From: Capnocytophaga haemolytica
GTDB taxonomy: Bacteria; Bacteroidota; Bacteroidia; Flavobacteriales; Flavobacteriaceae
Direction: 5' to 3'
Length of the DNA: 64,000 bases
Assembly (NCBI RefSeq): GCF_001553545.1
Contig: NZ_CP014227.1
Location: 1,470,501-1,534,500 of the forward strand
The position numbers and the translations under genes are program-made. The notes below the pieces were generated by a model. The model had not been told where the DNA came from and ran no database searches. It worked only from the letters and a program-made list of their open reading frames with translations. Below are positions 27,238 through 36,460 of the stretch, one piece after another; positions within the stretch are counted from its first letter, which is position 1, and each line of letters opens with the position of its first letter.

Positions 27238-27930
27238 ATGAATACAATGAATATTAGTGAGAAGTTGAGACATAAGCAGGCACTCATTGAACGGGGCAGG
27301 CAGCAGGTGCTTAATCGTAAATTTCCAACAGAACTGTTGGAAGGTATCCGCGATGAACGATTGCGCAAGGAGGTAGAGAAGGAGATTTTCTTCCCTTCTG
27401 GGGTGCCTTACCAAGACTTGCCAAAAGAGGAACAAGAACGGCGTGCAGAGTTATTGCCATTGCTTATCACTTTTAAGGATTATCTGCGTGCTAAGGCGAT
27501 GCTTAAAGGGTGTTATCTGCTGCTGCTGATCATAGGGCTTATAACGATGAGCACTGCAATAATGGGGCTTAATGGCAATCTGTATTTTGGAGTGAGTACA
27601 CTCCTTTGTGCTGTGGGGCTTTACTTATGGACACGTTACCCAAGCCTACACCTTGCGTATGGACAGTGGGTTGCTGGAGGCTGCCTATTGCTAATAGCAT
27701 TAGAACTTCTTTTGTGGGGGCTACCTATGCCTTATATGGACGGCGGAATGAGCTATTGGTTTGATGAGGACGTGCTTGCACACAAACAGACTGCTAGAGT
27801 AAAGATTCTCAATATAATGACGCCTTATGTTTATCTTACCATTAGAGTAACTGTGGTGTGGATACTTTGGAAGTGCTGGCGGTGGCAAGTGCACTTCGCA
27901 GAGGCTACTAAGGCGTATGGAAGGAAATAA
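27238..27930 (+). CDS. Membrane protein, short paralogue of the 25490 product
   Basis: 230 aa equal to the C-terminal part of the preceding protein: a soluble stretch (FPTELLEGIRDERLRKEVEKEIFFPSG), the block YQDLPKEEQERRAELL (compare FKDLSEEERERRTNLH), then about four helices and the same tail VHFAEATKAYGRK. The coding frame begins at MNTMNISEKLRHKQ. It may be an independent short form or a truncated duplicate. A lipoprotein gene starts 6 bp downstream. Confidence 0.75.
   Translation: MNTMNISEKLRHKQALIERGRQQVLNRKFPTELLEGIRDERLRKEVEKEIFFPSGVPYQDLPKEEQERRAELLPLLITFKDYLRAKAMLKGCYLLLLIIGLITMSTAIMGLNGNLYFGVSTLLCAVGLYLWTRYPSLHLAYGQWVAGGCLLLIALELLLWGLPMPYMDGGMSYWFDEDVLAHKQTARVKILNIMTPYVYLTIRVTVVWILWKCWRWQVHFAEATKAYGRK
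27887..27930 (+). repeat. 44-bp direct repeat, copy 2
   Basis: Perfect match to 27027-27070 (see that entry). Confidence 0.85.
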
Positions 27931-27936
27931 TAGGTT

Positions 27937-29004
27937 ATGAAAAAGTTATATTTACTAATCCTTACCCTTGTGTTTATGGGGTGTTGGGATAAGAAGGCAA
28001 GCACACAGATAGATGGAATGGCACTTGATACCCTATCTGTGCAAAATGCCTCTGAGTTTGGAGAGGCAAGGGATGTTGAACAGGATACGATTAAAGCAAC
28101 TAAGACTTTTAAGAAAGGAGGCAAACAGTTTGTATCGGTAAAAGGTAAAGATTTGCGACCCTACCACATTGATAGTAAGATGAAACTCTATTACGCGATC
28201 CCGACTTATTTAAATCTCTCAGAGTCGGTGCACTTGCCTCCACATTTCCTCACTGCTAAGGAACTGAAAAAGGACAGCCTTGTGCTTGATGTGCGCCGTA
28301 GGGCAATGGTGCTTAAGTCGGCAGGCATCAGTAAGCGCGATACGATTTACGTGTACGAGGTCAATAGGGATACAGTCTTTAAAATCCCTGTAAAAGGCTT
28401 GCAAGCAAAGTGTTATATCAACATATACGAGGATGCAGAGGATAGAGACGACAGTAGCTATGAGTACGGATTGGCACTGCCTAAGGGACTGAATTTTGAT
28501 GTTGTTACTTACACTTATGTAGGGGCTGCCAATCCCTTTCAGACAGGTAAGCGCACTTTCTTTCAGTGGCAAGCCATTGAGCAATTTCCTTTTGTGATAA
28601 AGCCTGAGCTACTGCAACGGAACTTCGTGACTTGCTATCAATATGGCAAGGCGTATCGCGCTACGGTAGGGCAACGTAATTATTATCTGCTCAGCCTTAC
28701 CACCACTGACGGGATTTCTGATGAACCATCGGCTTATTATTTGGTTATTGAGGACTCCAAAAGTAAAAAACGCCTTTTTGACAAGACTTATGTAGCAATG
28801 GAATCACCTGAAGAGATATTGCCACTTTGTTTGGATCGTAAATGTAAGGAGAATGCTTATAACACGCAGTGGACAGGAGAGATTCTTAAGGGGAAAGGCA
28901 CTGTAATCGCTGGGTTCTACAGCCCTACTTTTGGCTGTGATGTCATTGAATTTATCGATGACAAGGCAGCTGTAATTCCCATACTATGTGATAACCGCCA
29001 CTGA
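27937..29004 (+). CDS. Hypothetical lipoprotein
   Basis: Lipoprotein signal MKKLYLLILTLVFMGCW (lipobox FMGC). The 355-aa body is of mixed beta character with no motif I recognise; a Cys-containing segment lies near the C-terminus (LCLDRKCKEN, PTFGCDVIEF). The first 47 coding bases closely match the start of the next gene, so the two signal peptides come from a duplicated module. Follows the membrane paralogue by 6 bp and is probably co-transcribed. Confidence 0.75.
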   Translation: MKKLYLLILTLVFMGCWDKKASTQIDGMALDTLSVQNASEFGEARDVEQDTIKATKTFKKGGKQFVSVKGKDLRPYHIDSKMKLYYAIPTYLNLSESVHLPPHFLTAKELKKDSLVLDVRRRAMVLKSAGISKRDTIYVYEVNRDTVFKIPVKGLQAKCYINIYEDAEDRDDSSYEYGLALPKGLNFDVVTYTYVGAANPFQTGKRTFFQWQAIEQFPFVIKPELLQRNFVTCYQYGKAYRATVGQRNYYLLSLTTTDGISDEPSAYYLVIEDSKSKKRLFDKTYVAMESPEEILPLCLDRKCKENAYNTQWTGEILKGKGTVIAGFYSPTFGCDVIEFIDDKAAVIPILCDNRH

Positions 29005-29022
29005 TTCTAATAGTTAAATTGT

Positions 29023-29433
29023 ATGATGCAAAAGTTATATTTACTAATCCTCATCCTTGTATTTATGGGGTGTTGGCAGCAATCCATAGCGCAGTCCCTC
29101 GGTAAGCTAAAAGATAGCATAAGCTGTAAGGAGACGGAAATAGAAATGGGGCTTATAGAAGAATGCACAATCAGGAATACAACCATTTCAGCAGTTTATC
29201 AGCAAATAAGGAAGAGTGATAAAATTGAGAAAGCGCATAAGCTATTGGCAGTGCTTCCTAAGAAAGATACAGAGGTAAAAGTCAGTAGGGGAGGAGGGCT
29301 GATAGCTGTGGTGTATCATATTAAAAAACAAGGCATCAGCATTGAAATGAACTATGAAGGCGGAGTAACTACCATCGACCTACTGCAACAAGGCAATGCT
29401 GTCCTTAGGCGTATTACTTATAGCGCAGATTGA
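29023..29433 (+). CDS. Small hypothetical lipoprotein
   Basis: 136 aa. Signal MMQKLYLLILILVFMGCW, nearly the same as that of the upstream gene at DNA and protein level, then a different mature part without recognised motifs (KKDTEVKVSRGGGLIAVVYHI, YEGGVTTIDLL). It may be the partner or a diverged copy of the upstream lipoprotein. Sits 18 bp downstream of it. Confidence 0.65.
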   Translation: MMQKLYLLILILVFMGCWQQSIAQSLGKLKDSISCKETEIEMGLIEECTIRNTTISAVYQQIRKSDKIEKAHKLLAVLPKKDTEVKVSRGGGLIAVVYHIKKQGISIEMNYEGGVTTIDLLQQGNAVLRRITYSAD

Positions 29434-29445
29434 GGCAGCTTTACC

Positions 29446-29526
29446 CTCTAATCCCTGATCTCTGTCCCTAAAGTCATACATTTTCTGCCCTCTGCCCCCT
29501 GACTCCTGCCCTCTGATCTCTATCAA
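29446..29526. repeat. 7-nt periodic arrays (CTGNCCT type)
   Basis: Two stretches: 29446-29475 (CTCTAAT, CCCTGAT, CTCTGTC, CCTAAAG) and 29485-29526 (CTGCCCT, CTGCCCC, CTGACTC, CTGCCCT, CTGATCT, CTATCAA). They fill the gap after the lipoprotein genes. Confidence 0.6.
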
Positions 29527-29584
29527 CCCCTAATATAGAACGATTACAAATACTTCGTAACTCATTGATATATAAATTGCTCAG

Positions 29585-29631
29585 AGTCTTTTTTTTCTCA
29601 GCGGCTTTCGTACGCTCAGAAAAAAAAGACT
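29585..29631 (+). terminator. Long T-rich hairpin upstream of nqrA
   Basis: A 19-nt arm (29585-29603) pairs with 29613-29631 with one mismatch, loop 9 nt, followed by TTTTTATTTTT. It probably ends the lipoprotein transcript before the nqr promoter. Confidence 0.7.
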
Positions 29632-29659
29632 TTTTTATTTTTATGTGCGATATTCTCTG

Positions 29660-29667
29660 TATATTTG
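29660..29667 (+). promoter_or_regulatory. nqr operon -7 box
   Basis: TATATTTG at 29660-29667, 38 bp before the nqrA ATG; no clear TTG at the expected -33 distance. Confidence 0.45.
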
Positions 29668-29705
29668 TGCCCAAATTTAATAAAACTAACTAATATTATT
29701 TAGAT

Positions 29706-31055
29706 ATGTCAAACGACATCCGCATTCGAAAAGGGTTCGACATACAGTTAGAAGGTGAGGCTGACAAGACTACCCAGCAGTTGCCTCTCTCGAAACTCTA
29801 TGGCATCAAACCCAGTGATTTTCATAGAATCATTCCCAAGCTCCTCAAGCGAGAAGGGAGTGAAGTGAAGGCAGGTGAAGCACTGTTCTTTTCAAAGAGC
29901 GATGAGCGTGTGTTGTTCCCCTCGCCTGTGAGTGGGACGATTAAGGAAATCGTGCGTGGCGAACGCCGCAAAATCCTTGAAATACGCATTGAGCCTTCAG
30001 CAACTCAGGAATTTGCTGACTTTGGAAAGGTAAATGTAGAGGACATCAACGCTGAGGCTCTTAAAGCACACTTGCTCGCCTCGGGCTGCTGGCCGCTTAT
30101 CAAGCAACGTCCTTACGATGTGATTGCCGCTGTAGACGCCGCACCCAAAGCCGTATTTATCTCGGCTTGCAAAACCAATCCACTCGCCCCTGATTACGAC
30201 TACGTACTCAAAGGCAAGGAAAAGGAATTGCAGACAGCTGTAACCGCGTTGGGTAAGCTCACCACGGGCAAGGTGCACGTATCGGTGTTCAAAGATAGCT
30301 CGCTCTCGCCTTTCCGCAACCTCAGTGGCATTGTGCTGCACAATGTATCGGGTCCGCACCCAGCAGGCAACGTGAGTACGCAGATTGCAAAGATTGACCC
30401 TATCAACAAGGGCGAAGTGGTATGGGTAGTAACCCCTCAAGACCTTTTGGTGATCGGGGAGCTCTTGCTCACTGGCAAGCTCAATCTCCGCCGCACGGTA
30501 GCCCTTACAGGCTCTGAGTTTAAGACGCCTAAATACGCTACGATGATCGCAGGGGCTTCCCTCGATGTATTGGCAGGCGAACTCAAAGAAGGCAACAACC
30601 GCCTTATCAGTGGTGATGTGCTGACAGGCACCAAGGCAAATGGGGACTTCTTAGGCTTCTATGACGACCAGCTTACGGCAATCCCTGAGGGAGACGACTA
30701 TGACCTCTTTGGCTGGCTCAAGCCCGTGAGCAACAAGCTGTCGCTTACGCGCGCGCTTACTTTCTCTTGGCTTAATTCCAAGAAAAAGAAGTACAACCTC
30801 AACACCAATACCAACGGTGAAGAGCGTGCTTTTGTGGTAACAGGGATGTATGAAGAAGTATTCCCTCTTGATATTTATCCGATGCAGCTGCTGAAGGCTT
30901 GCCTTTACAAGGACTTAGACGAGCTGGAGAACTTAGGTGCTTATGAAGTAGCTCCTGAGGACTTTGCGCTTACGGAGTTCTTCTGCGTATCGAAGCAGCC
31001 ACATCAGCAGATTATCCGCGATGGGTTAGATTTAATGATTGAAGAATTAAGCTAA
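29706..31055 (+). CDS. nqrA: Na+-translocating NADH:quinone reductase subunit A
   Basis: Peripheral subunit of the six-subunit pump that oxidises NADH, reduces quinone and exports sodium. 449 aa with the NqrA features IRIRKGFDIQLEGEA at the N-terminus, the lipoyl-like domain (FFSKSDERVLFPSPVSGTIKEIVRGERR) and the GPHPAGNVSTQI segment. First gene of the nqrABCDEF operon, 13 bp before nqrB. Confidence 0.96.
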   Translation: MSNDIRIRKGFDIQLEGEADKTTQQLPLSKLYGIKPSDFHRIIPKLLKREGSEVKAGEALFFSKSDERVLFPSPVSGTIKEIVRGERRKILEIRIEPSATQEFADFGKVNVEDINAEALKAHLLASGCWPLIKQRPYDVIAAVDAAPKAVFISACKTNPLAPDYDYVLKGKEKELQTAVTALGKLTTGKVHVSVFKDSSLSPFRNLSGIVLHNVSGPHPAGNVSTQIAKIDPINKGEVVWVVTPQDLLVIGELLLTGKLNLRRTVALTGSEFKTPKYATMIAGASLDVLAGELKEGNNRLISGDVLTGTKANGDFLGFYDDQLTAIPEGDDYDLFGWLKPVSNKLSLTRALTFSWLNSKKKKYNLNTNTNGEERAFVVTGMYEEVFPLDIYPMQLLKACLYKDLDELENLGAYEVAPEDFALTEFFCVSKQPHQQIIRDGLDLMIEELS

Positions 31056-31068
31056 ACACAGGAAGGAA

Positions 31069-32289
31069 ATGAGTTTAAAAAGTAAATTAGATACATTAAA
31101 AAAGAAGTATAAAGGCACTAAGATGGAGAGTGCGTTTAACGCATTCCACACTTTCCTTTATACGCCTAATGAGGTTACCCACGGCGGTACGCACATTAAG
31201 GCAGCTGACGACCTGAAGCGTACGATGAACACCGTAATATTGGCACTCATTCCGTGTCTTATCTTCGGTATCTTCAACGCTGGTTATCAGAGCGAATTGG
31301 CTTTTGGGCACTTGAGTTTCAAGCAAGGTTTGCCTTTCTTCAGTGGTGATTTCTGGAGTTGGACGAACTTTTGCATTGGGGCGGTGAAGATATTGCCCTT
31401 AATAGTAGTGTCGTACGTGGTAGGTTTGGGCATTGAGTTCCTTTTTGCCACTATCAAAGGGCACGAAGTAGAAGAAGGTTATTTGGTAACGGGGATGCTC
31501 GTGCCGCTTATCGTACCTATTGATATTCCATTGTGGATGCTTGCCGTAGCAGTAGCTTTCGGGGTAATCATCGGTAAGGAAGTATTTGGCGGTACAGGGA
31601 TGAATATCCTCAACCCAGCACTGACCATTCGTGCGTTCCTCTTCTTTGCTTATCCTACCTCAATGACAGGTAATAAGATATGGGTAGAGGGTGCAATGGC
31701 TGGTAAGCAAGTGCTTTCAGGGACAACCTTGGACGGCGTATCAGGGGAAACCATCCTCGGGGGCTTAGCCCAAGCAGAGATGCCACACCCTTATAGCTGG
31801 AGCGATATGTTCTTTGGCTTTATCCCTGGTTCAGTAGGGGAGACCTCAACCCTGTTGATATTGCTGGCAGCCTGCTTCCTCATATTCAGTAAGATCGCCT
31901 CTTGGCGCATCATCGTGAGTATGTTCGTAGGAGCATTCTTAATGGCTGCTACTTTCAACGCTTTGGCACCAAGTGTAGTAGGCACTAACTTCTACGCAAT
32001 ATGGAGCTTCCCAGCTTGGCAACACCTGATGATAGGTGGCTTGGCATTTGGGGCAGTCTTTATGGCGACAGACCCTGTTACGGCTGCACAGACCAACACA
32101 GGGAAATACATTTACGGTTTCTTAGCAGGGGTAATCTCTATCTTAGTGCGTTGCTTTAACCCAGCGTATCCAGAAGGAGTAATGCTCGCTATCCTACTTA
32201 TGAACGTCTTTGCTCCAACCATCGATCACTTTGTGGTACAAGCAAACGTATCTCGCAGAAAAAAACGTCTAAAAACTAAAACCGCATAA
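31069..32289 (+). CDS. nqrB: Na+-NQR subunit B
   Basis: Membrane subunit carrying covalently bound FMN and part of the sodium path. 406 aa, about ten helices. The flavinylation site is probably the Thr of DGVSGET (about residue 230), a slight variant of the usual SGAT. Other conserved blocks are FGGTGMNILNPALTIRAFLF and FMATDPVTAAQT. Lies between nqrA and nqrC. Confidence 0.96.
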   Translation: MSLKSKLDTLKKKYKGTKMESAFNAFHTFLYTPNEVTHGGTHIKAADDLKRTMNTVILALIPCLIFGIFNAGYQSELAFGHLSFKQGLPFFSGDFWSWTNFCIGAVKILPLIVVSYVVGLGIEFLFATIKGHEVEEGYLVTGMLVPLIVPIDIPLWMLAVAVAFGVIIGKEVFGGTGMNILNPALTIRAFLFFAYPTSMTGNKIWVEGAMAGKQVLSGTTLDGVSGETILGGLAQAEMPHPYSWSDMFFGFIPGSVGETSTLLILLAACFLIFSKIASWRIIVSMFVGAFLMAATFNALAPSVVGTNFYAIWSFPAWQHLMIGGLAFGAVFMATDPVTAAQTNTGKYIYGFLAGVISILVRCFNPAYPEGVMLAILLMNVFAPTIDHFVVQANVSRRKKRLKTKTA

Positions 32290-32292
32290 GTT

Positions 32293-33014
32293 ATGGCACT
32301 AAAGACAGACAGTAATTCATATACAGTGATTTTCACCATCGTAATGGTGGTGATAGTCGGCGCGTTGCTTGCGGGGTTTCTTCTGCATTCAGTGAGCAGA
32401 TCAGCAATAACCGTAAGCTCGAAAAGCAACAGAACATCCTCTACGCTATGGGGGTGAATAAGAATGTAGGCGAGCTCGGCGGTGGTAAAGTGGAGTTTAT
32501 CCCCACTACAGAAGTAAAGGCTGAGTTTGATAAATACATCAAAAAGCAGTACTTGATTAATGATGGAGTGGCTAAAGAGACTGACCTCATTAATCCGCCT
32601 AAGATAGGCAAAGGGTATCAACTTTTTGTAGGAGAGAAAGACGGCAAAACGCTCTACATCATTCCTGTAACAGGGAAAGGATTGTGGGATGCTATTTGGG
32701 GCTATGTAGCTGTTGATAAGGATATGATCATTCAAGGGGTATTCTTTGACCACAAAGGTGAAACAGCTGGTTTGGGGGCGAACATCAAAGAACGTTTCTT
32801 TATGGACGACTTTATTGGTGAGCACCTTTTAGATGCCAGCGGAGTGTTCCGCCCTATAGAGATCTCCAAAACCAATGCCGACCCTGAGAACAAGCGTAAG
32901 GAAGATGGCAAGATTGATGCTATCGCTGGGGCAACGCTTACAGGGAATGGCGTAGCAGCAATGCTACACGAACTTGGAGATTATGTAGCAATTATTAAAA
33001 ATCTAAACAAGTAA
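32293..33014 (+). pseudogene. nqrC: Na+-NQR subunit C with apparent one-base deletion
   Basis: FMN-binding subunit C. The first frame (ATG at 32293) encodes MALKTDSNSYTVIFTIVMVV and the start of the membrane anchor, then runs to a stop near 32457. The rest (KLEKQQNILYAMGVNKN onward, with the flavinylation motif AGATLTG) is in another frame. The frames join if the G4 run at 32373-32376 had five G, giving about 240 aa and a natural sequence. The span is 722 bp, one short of a codon multiple. This is either a sequencing error or a real lesion; an intact pump would need this subunit. Confidence 0.88.
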
Positions 33015-33018
33015 GACG

Positions 33019-33666
33019 ATGGGACTATCAAAGAAAGATTTAAAATTAGTAACAGACCCTTTAATGGATAATAACCCTGTAACCGTTCAGGTGTTGGGGA
33101 TTTGTTCCGCGCTGGCTATTACAGCGCAATTAAAAGCTGCGATTGTGATGAGTCTCTCCTTTACTTTCGTGCTTGCGATGGGTAACGTAGTAATCTCGTT
33201 GCTCAGAAACGTGATACCACCTAAGATCCGTATCATCGCTCAGCTCGTAGTAGCTGCGGCTTTGGTAATCGTGGTGGACTTTGTGCTCAAAGCCTATATG
33301 TACGACCTCAGCAAACAGCTTTCGGTGTACGTGGGGCTTATCATCACCAACTGTATCCTGATGGGGCGTTTTGAAGCCTTTGCCTTGGGTAATCCCCCAA
33401 AGGAGTCGTTTTTAGATGCGCTTGGGAATGCAGGGGGTTACTCTATAGCCTTGATAGTGGTGGCTTTCTTCCGTGAATTATTAGGTTCAGGCACTTTACT
33501 TGGTTTCCAAGTATTGGGTGACCCTATCAAGAAGACAGGCCTATACAGCATAGGCTACGAGAACAACGGCTTTATGCTCTTGGCTCCAATGGCATTAGTT
33601 TGCTTTGGTATCTTCGTATGGATACAACGCAGCAGAAATAAATCCTTAATAGAGGACAGTCATTAA
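33019..33666 (+). CDS. nqrD: Na+-NQR subunit D
   Basis: Integral membrane subunit related to RnfE, with six predicted helices. Together with NqrE it holds an iron centre at the subunit interface through conserved Cys in the half-helices. Family blocks NNPVTVQVLGICSALAIT and TNCILMGRFEAFALGNPP are present; 215 aa. It starts 4 bp after the nqrC stop. Confidence 0.95.
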   Translation: MGLSKKDLKLVTDPLMDNNPVTVQVLGICSALAITAQLKAAIVMSLSFTFVLAMGNVVISLLRNVIPPKIRIIAQLVVAAALVIVVDFVLKAYMYDLSKQLSVYVGLIITNCILMGRFEAFALGNPPKESFLDALGNAGGYSIALIVVAFFRELLGSGTLLGFQVLGDPIKKTGLYSIGYENNGFMLLAPMALVCFGIFVWIQRSRNKSLIEDSH

Positions 33667-33685
33667 TCTTTAAACTAACAGAGAA

Positions 33686-34414
33686 ATGGAATATATAGAA
33701 CTATTTTTTAAATCGGTATTCGTTGAGAATATGATTTTTGCCACTTTCTTAGGGATGTGCTCATTCTTGGCGGTATCTAAGAAGGTTTCCACCGCTCTTG
33801 GTTTAGGGGTTGCGGTTATATTTGTACAGGTACTCACTGTGCCTATGAACTGGCTGCTGAATGAGTATATCTTAAAGGAAGGTGCGCTGGCGTGGTTAGG
33901 ACCTCAGTACGCTGACTACGACCTGAGTTTCCTTACTTATATCTTGTTTATAGCAACGGTAGCTACGATGGTGCAGTTAGTAGAAATCATTGTTGAGAAG
34001 TTTGCTCCTGCACTATACAATTCCTTAGGTATCTTCCTGCCACTGATTGCGGTGAACTGTGCTATCTTGGGTGGCTCGCTCTTTATGCAATCGCGTGGGA
34101 TACCTACCTTTGGGCTTTCGGTGATGTACGGATTTAGTTCAGGCTTGGGTTGGTTCTTAGCCATCTTGGCAATGGCGGCGATTCGCGAGAAGATACGCTA
34201 CTCGCACGTGCCACCACAGTTGCGTGGCTTGGGAATCACCTTTATCACTACGGGGCTTATGGCTATCGGCTTTATGAGCTTCGGTGGTATGCTCACAGGC
34301 GGTAGCGACAAGAAGAAAGAAGAACCTAAGAAAGAGACTACATTGCAGCCCGAGAAGGCAGCAGATAAATTAGCTCATAACACAAAAGATTTAAGCGATG
34401 ATATTAGCAAGTGA
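33686..34414 (+). CDS. nqrE: Na+-NQR subunit E
   Basis: Membrane subunit related to RnfA, partner of Nqr[21 protein letters not shown] and [16 protein letters not shown] contain the expected conserved Cys. 242 aa; the C-terminal 30-35 residues ([17 protein letters not shown]) form a charged tail longer than in proteobacterial NqrE. Overlaps the nqrF start by 17 bp. Confidence 0.95.
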   Translation: MEYIELFFKSVFVENMIFATFLGMCSFLAVSKKVSTALGLGVAVIFVQVLTVPMNWLLNEYILKEGALAWLGPQYADYDLSFLTYILFIATVATMVQLVEIIVEKFAPALYNSLGIFLPLIAVNCAILGGSLFMQSRGIPTFGLSVMYGFSSGLGWFLAILAMAAIREKIRYSHVPPQLRGLGITFITTGLMAIGFMSFGGMLTGGSDKKKEEPKKETTLQPEKAADKLAHNTKDLSDDISK

Positions 34415-35713
34415 AATATTAACAACGATTACAGTAACTGTCGTTGGCTTATTGGTAATCCTTCTGCTATTGGTGATTATCTTGCTTTACGTGAAGCAAA
34501 AGCTAACGCCCACAGGACCTGTGAAGATTACAATCAATAAAGAGAAGGTAGTGGAAGTGCCTATCGGAGGCTCGCTGCTATCTACCTTGGGGAATGAAAA
34601 GATCTTCTTGCCATCGGCTTGTGGTGGTAAGGGCTCGTGCTTGCAATGTGAGTGCCACGTGTATTCCGGTGGGGGGAAGCACTCCCAACCGAGACACCGC
34701 ACTTCACCAAGAAGGAACTCAAAGAAGGGGTGCGCTTGGCGTGCCAAGTGAAGGTGAAGCAAGATATGGAAATCGGGGTGCCTGAGCAAGTGTTTGGTAT
34801 CAAGAAGTGGGAAGCAACCGTAGTGCGCAACTACAATGTGGCGTCCTTTATCAAGGAGTTTGTGGTGGAAATCCCTGAGGATATGGACTACAAGCCAGGG
34901 GGCTATATACAGATTGAGATTCCGCCTTGTGAGGTGAAATACTCCGATATTGACATCACTGCCCACCCAGTAGAACACCCTGGTGAGCCTGATAAGTTCA
35001 AACTCGAATGGGATAAGTTTAAGTTATGGCCATTGGTGATGAAGAACCCAGAGCCTGCGGAACGCGCCTACTCAATGGCGTCTTACCCAGCAGAAGGGCG
35101 TGAGATTATGCTCAACGTGCGTATTGCCACTCCTCCGTTTGACCGTGCTAAAGGTGGCTGGATGGACGTAAACCCAGGGGTAGCTTCTTCGTATATCTTC
35201 TCGCGCAAGCCAGGTGATAAGGTAACTATCTCAGGTCCTTATGGGGAGTTCTTTATCAATGAAAACAGTAATGCAGAGATGCTTTATGTAGGTGGGGGTG
35301 CTGGTATGGCACCGATGCGTTCGCACTTGTATCACCTCTTCAAGACCTTGAAGACAGGGCGCACCGTAACGTATTGGTATGGTGGTCGTTCTAAGCGTGA
35401 GTTGTTCTATGTAGAGCACTTCCGCGAGTTGGAACGCGAGTTCCCTAACTTTAAGTTCTTCATTGTGCTTTCTGAGCCACTGCCAGAAGACAACTGGAAG
35501 GTGAAGAAAGATATTCACGATACTGAGGGCGATGGCTTCTTAGGCTTTGTTCACAATGCCGTGATAGAGCAATACCTCAGCAAACACGAAGCACCAGAGG
35601 ATATAGAACTCTACTTCTGCGGACCTCCAATGATGAACAAGGCAGTACAAAAGATGGGACAAGACTTTGGTATGCCAGATGAGAATATCCGCTTCGACGA
35701 CTTTGGTGGGTAA
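34398..35713 (+). pseudogene. nqrF: Na+-NQR subunit F with apparent one-base deletion
   Basis: NADH-oxidising subunit with one N-terminal helix, a 2Fe-2S domain and FAD/NADH domains. The first frame gives the anchor and the cluster motif [12 protein letters not shown], then a spurious tail ending at 34751. The second frame carries [18 protein letters not shown], the fourth cluster Cys (RLACQVKVK), FAD site RAYSMASYP and NADH block [13 protein letters not shown]. They join if the G6 run near 34674-34679 had seven G, restoring GGGEALPTE and about 438 aa. The span is 1316 bp, one base short. Same type of lesion as nqrC. Confidence 0.9.
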
Positions 35714-35735
35714 TAACGATATATTTTTATATAAT

Positions 35736-35768
35736 AAAAAGCCTGTCTTATTACAAGACAGGCTTTTT
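35736..35768. terminator. Bidirectional terminator after nqrF
   Basis: Perfect 14-bp stem (35736-35749 with 35755-35768), loop ATTAC, A-rich before and T-rich after. It serves nqrF and the converging gene at 35774-36436. Confidence 0.85.
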
Positions 35769-35773
35769 TATTG

Positions 35774-36436
35774 TTACTTTTGCCAGATACTGTTAAGAGA
35801 CCAGTTATTTTTAACTCTATCAAATACAAGGATAGTATTGGTATTTTTCTCTTTGCACAAGACACAATCTTCATAATAGATGAAGGAGTAAGCTCCTAAG
35901 GGCTTAATATACCTTTCGAAATCAGGGTGTTCTGTGGCTATTAAAGTATTGTCTTTTTCTTTTGAAAAGAGCATCACAGAGCTATCAGAATGTTGTAACT
36001 GGAAGAGTTTGTCATCCTTAAACTGCTGAAAGAAATTAGCAAAGTGGGCTTTATTAGGTTTATTTGCCTCTTGTTCTTTTTGATAAATAGAGTAGGGAAG
36101 AAGGGTATCTACCCTTTCTAAGAATATATTTTCACAATGGTTCTTTTCTACTAAGAATGTTATGATATTCTGACTTTTATAAGGGAAATTACACCGCATT
36201 TGTATTTCATAGAAGCTCTTTTCTTTTATCAGGACGCTATCAGTGTGATATGTAACTCGATCTTTCCCTATCAGTGTACTTATTTGTTTTTCTTTTTGTT
36301 GTACTTCTTTTAGGTTTAATACGCTTTGTTTAGCAGCTTCTATATTACAATTTTTGTTATTATTATGGTTATTTGAGCTATTATTCTGATTACAAGATAA
36401 TAGTAGTAATGAGATACTAATTAAAGTACATTTCAT
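35774..36436 (-). CDS. Hypothetical lipoprotein
   Basis: Lipoprotein signal MKCTLISISLLLLSC (lipobox LLSC) followed by an Asn-rich linker (NQNNSSNNHNNNKN) and a 180-residue domain I do not recognise. A run FERYIKPLGAYSFIYYEDCVLCKEK lies near the C-terminus. 220 aa. It is more AT-rich than the nqr genes beside it. Confidence 0.65.
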   Translation of the reverse strand: MKCTLISISLLLLSCNQNNSSNNHNNNKNCNIEAAKQSVLNLKEVQQKEKQISTLIGKDRVTYHTDSVLIKEKSFYEIQMRCNFPYKSQNIITFLVEKNHCENIFLERVDTLLPYSIYQKEQEANKPNKAHFANFFQQFKDDKLFQLQHSDSSVMLFSKEKDNTLIATEHPDFERYIKPLGAYSFIYYEDCVLCKEKNTNTILVFDRVKNNWSLNSIWQK

Positions 36437-36460
36437 AATTATTTATTTGATACTTTTTTA

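Noticed and set aside
29585..29631. Inverted repeat of a transposable element
   Set aside because: The hairpin is followed by a T tract and sits between a gene end and a promoter, which fits a terminator better.
32365..34690. Poly-G phase variation of the nqr operon
   Set aside because: The G runs are only 4 and 6 long; known phase-variable G tracts are usually eight or more. Kept as a possibility only within the frameshift findings.
34487..34978. 163-aa minus-strand frame across the nqrF break
   Set aside because: Antisense to conserved nqrF sequence; its openness does not explain the break.
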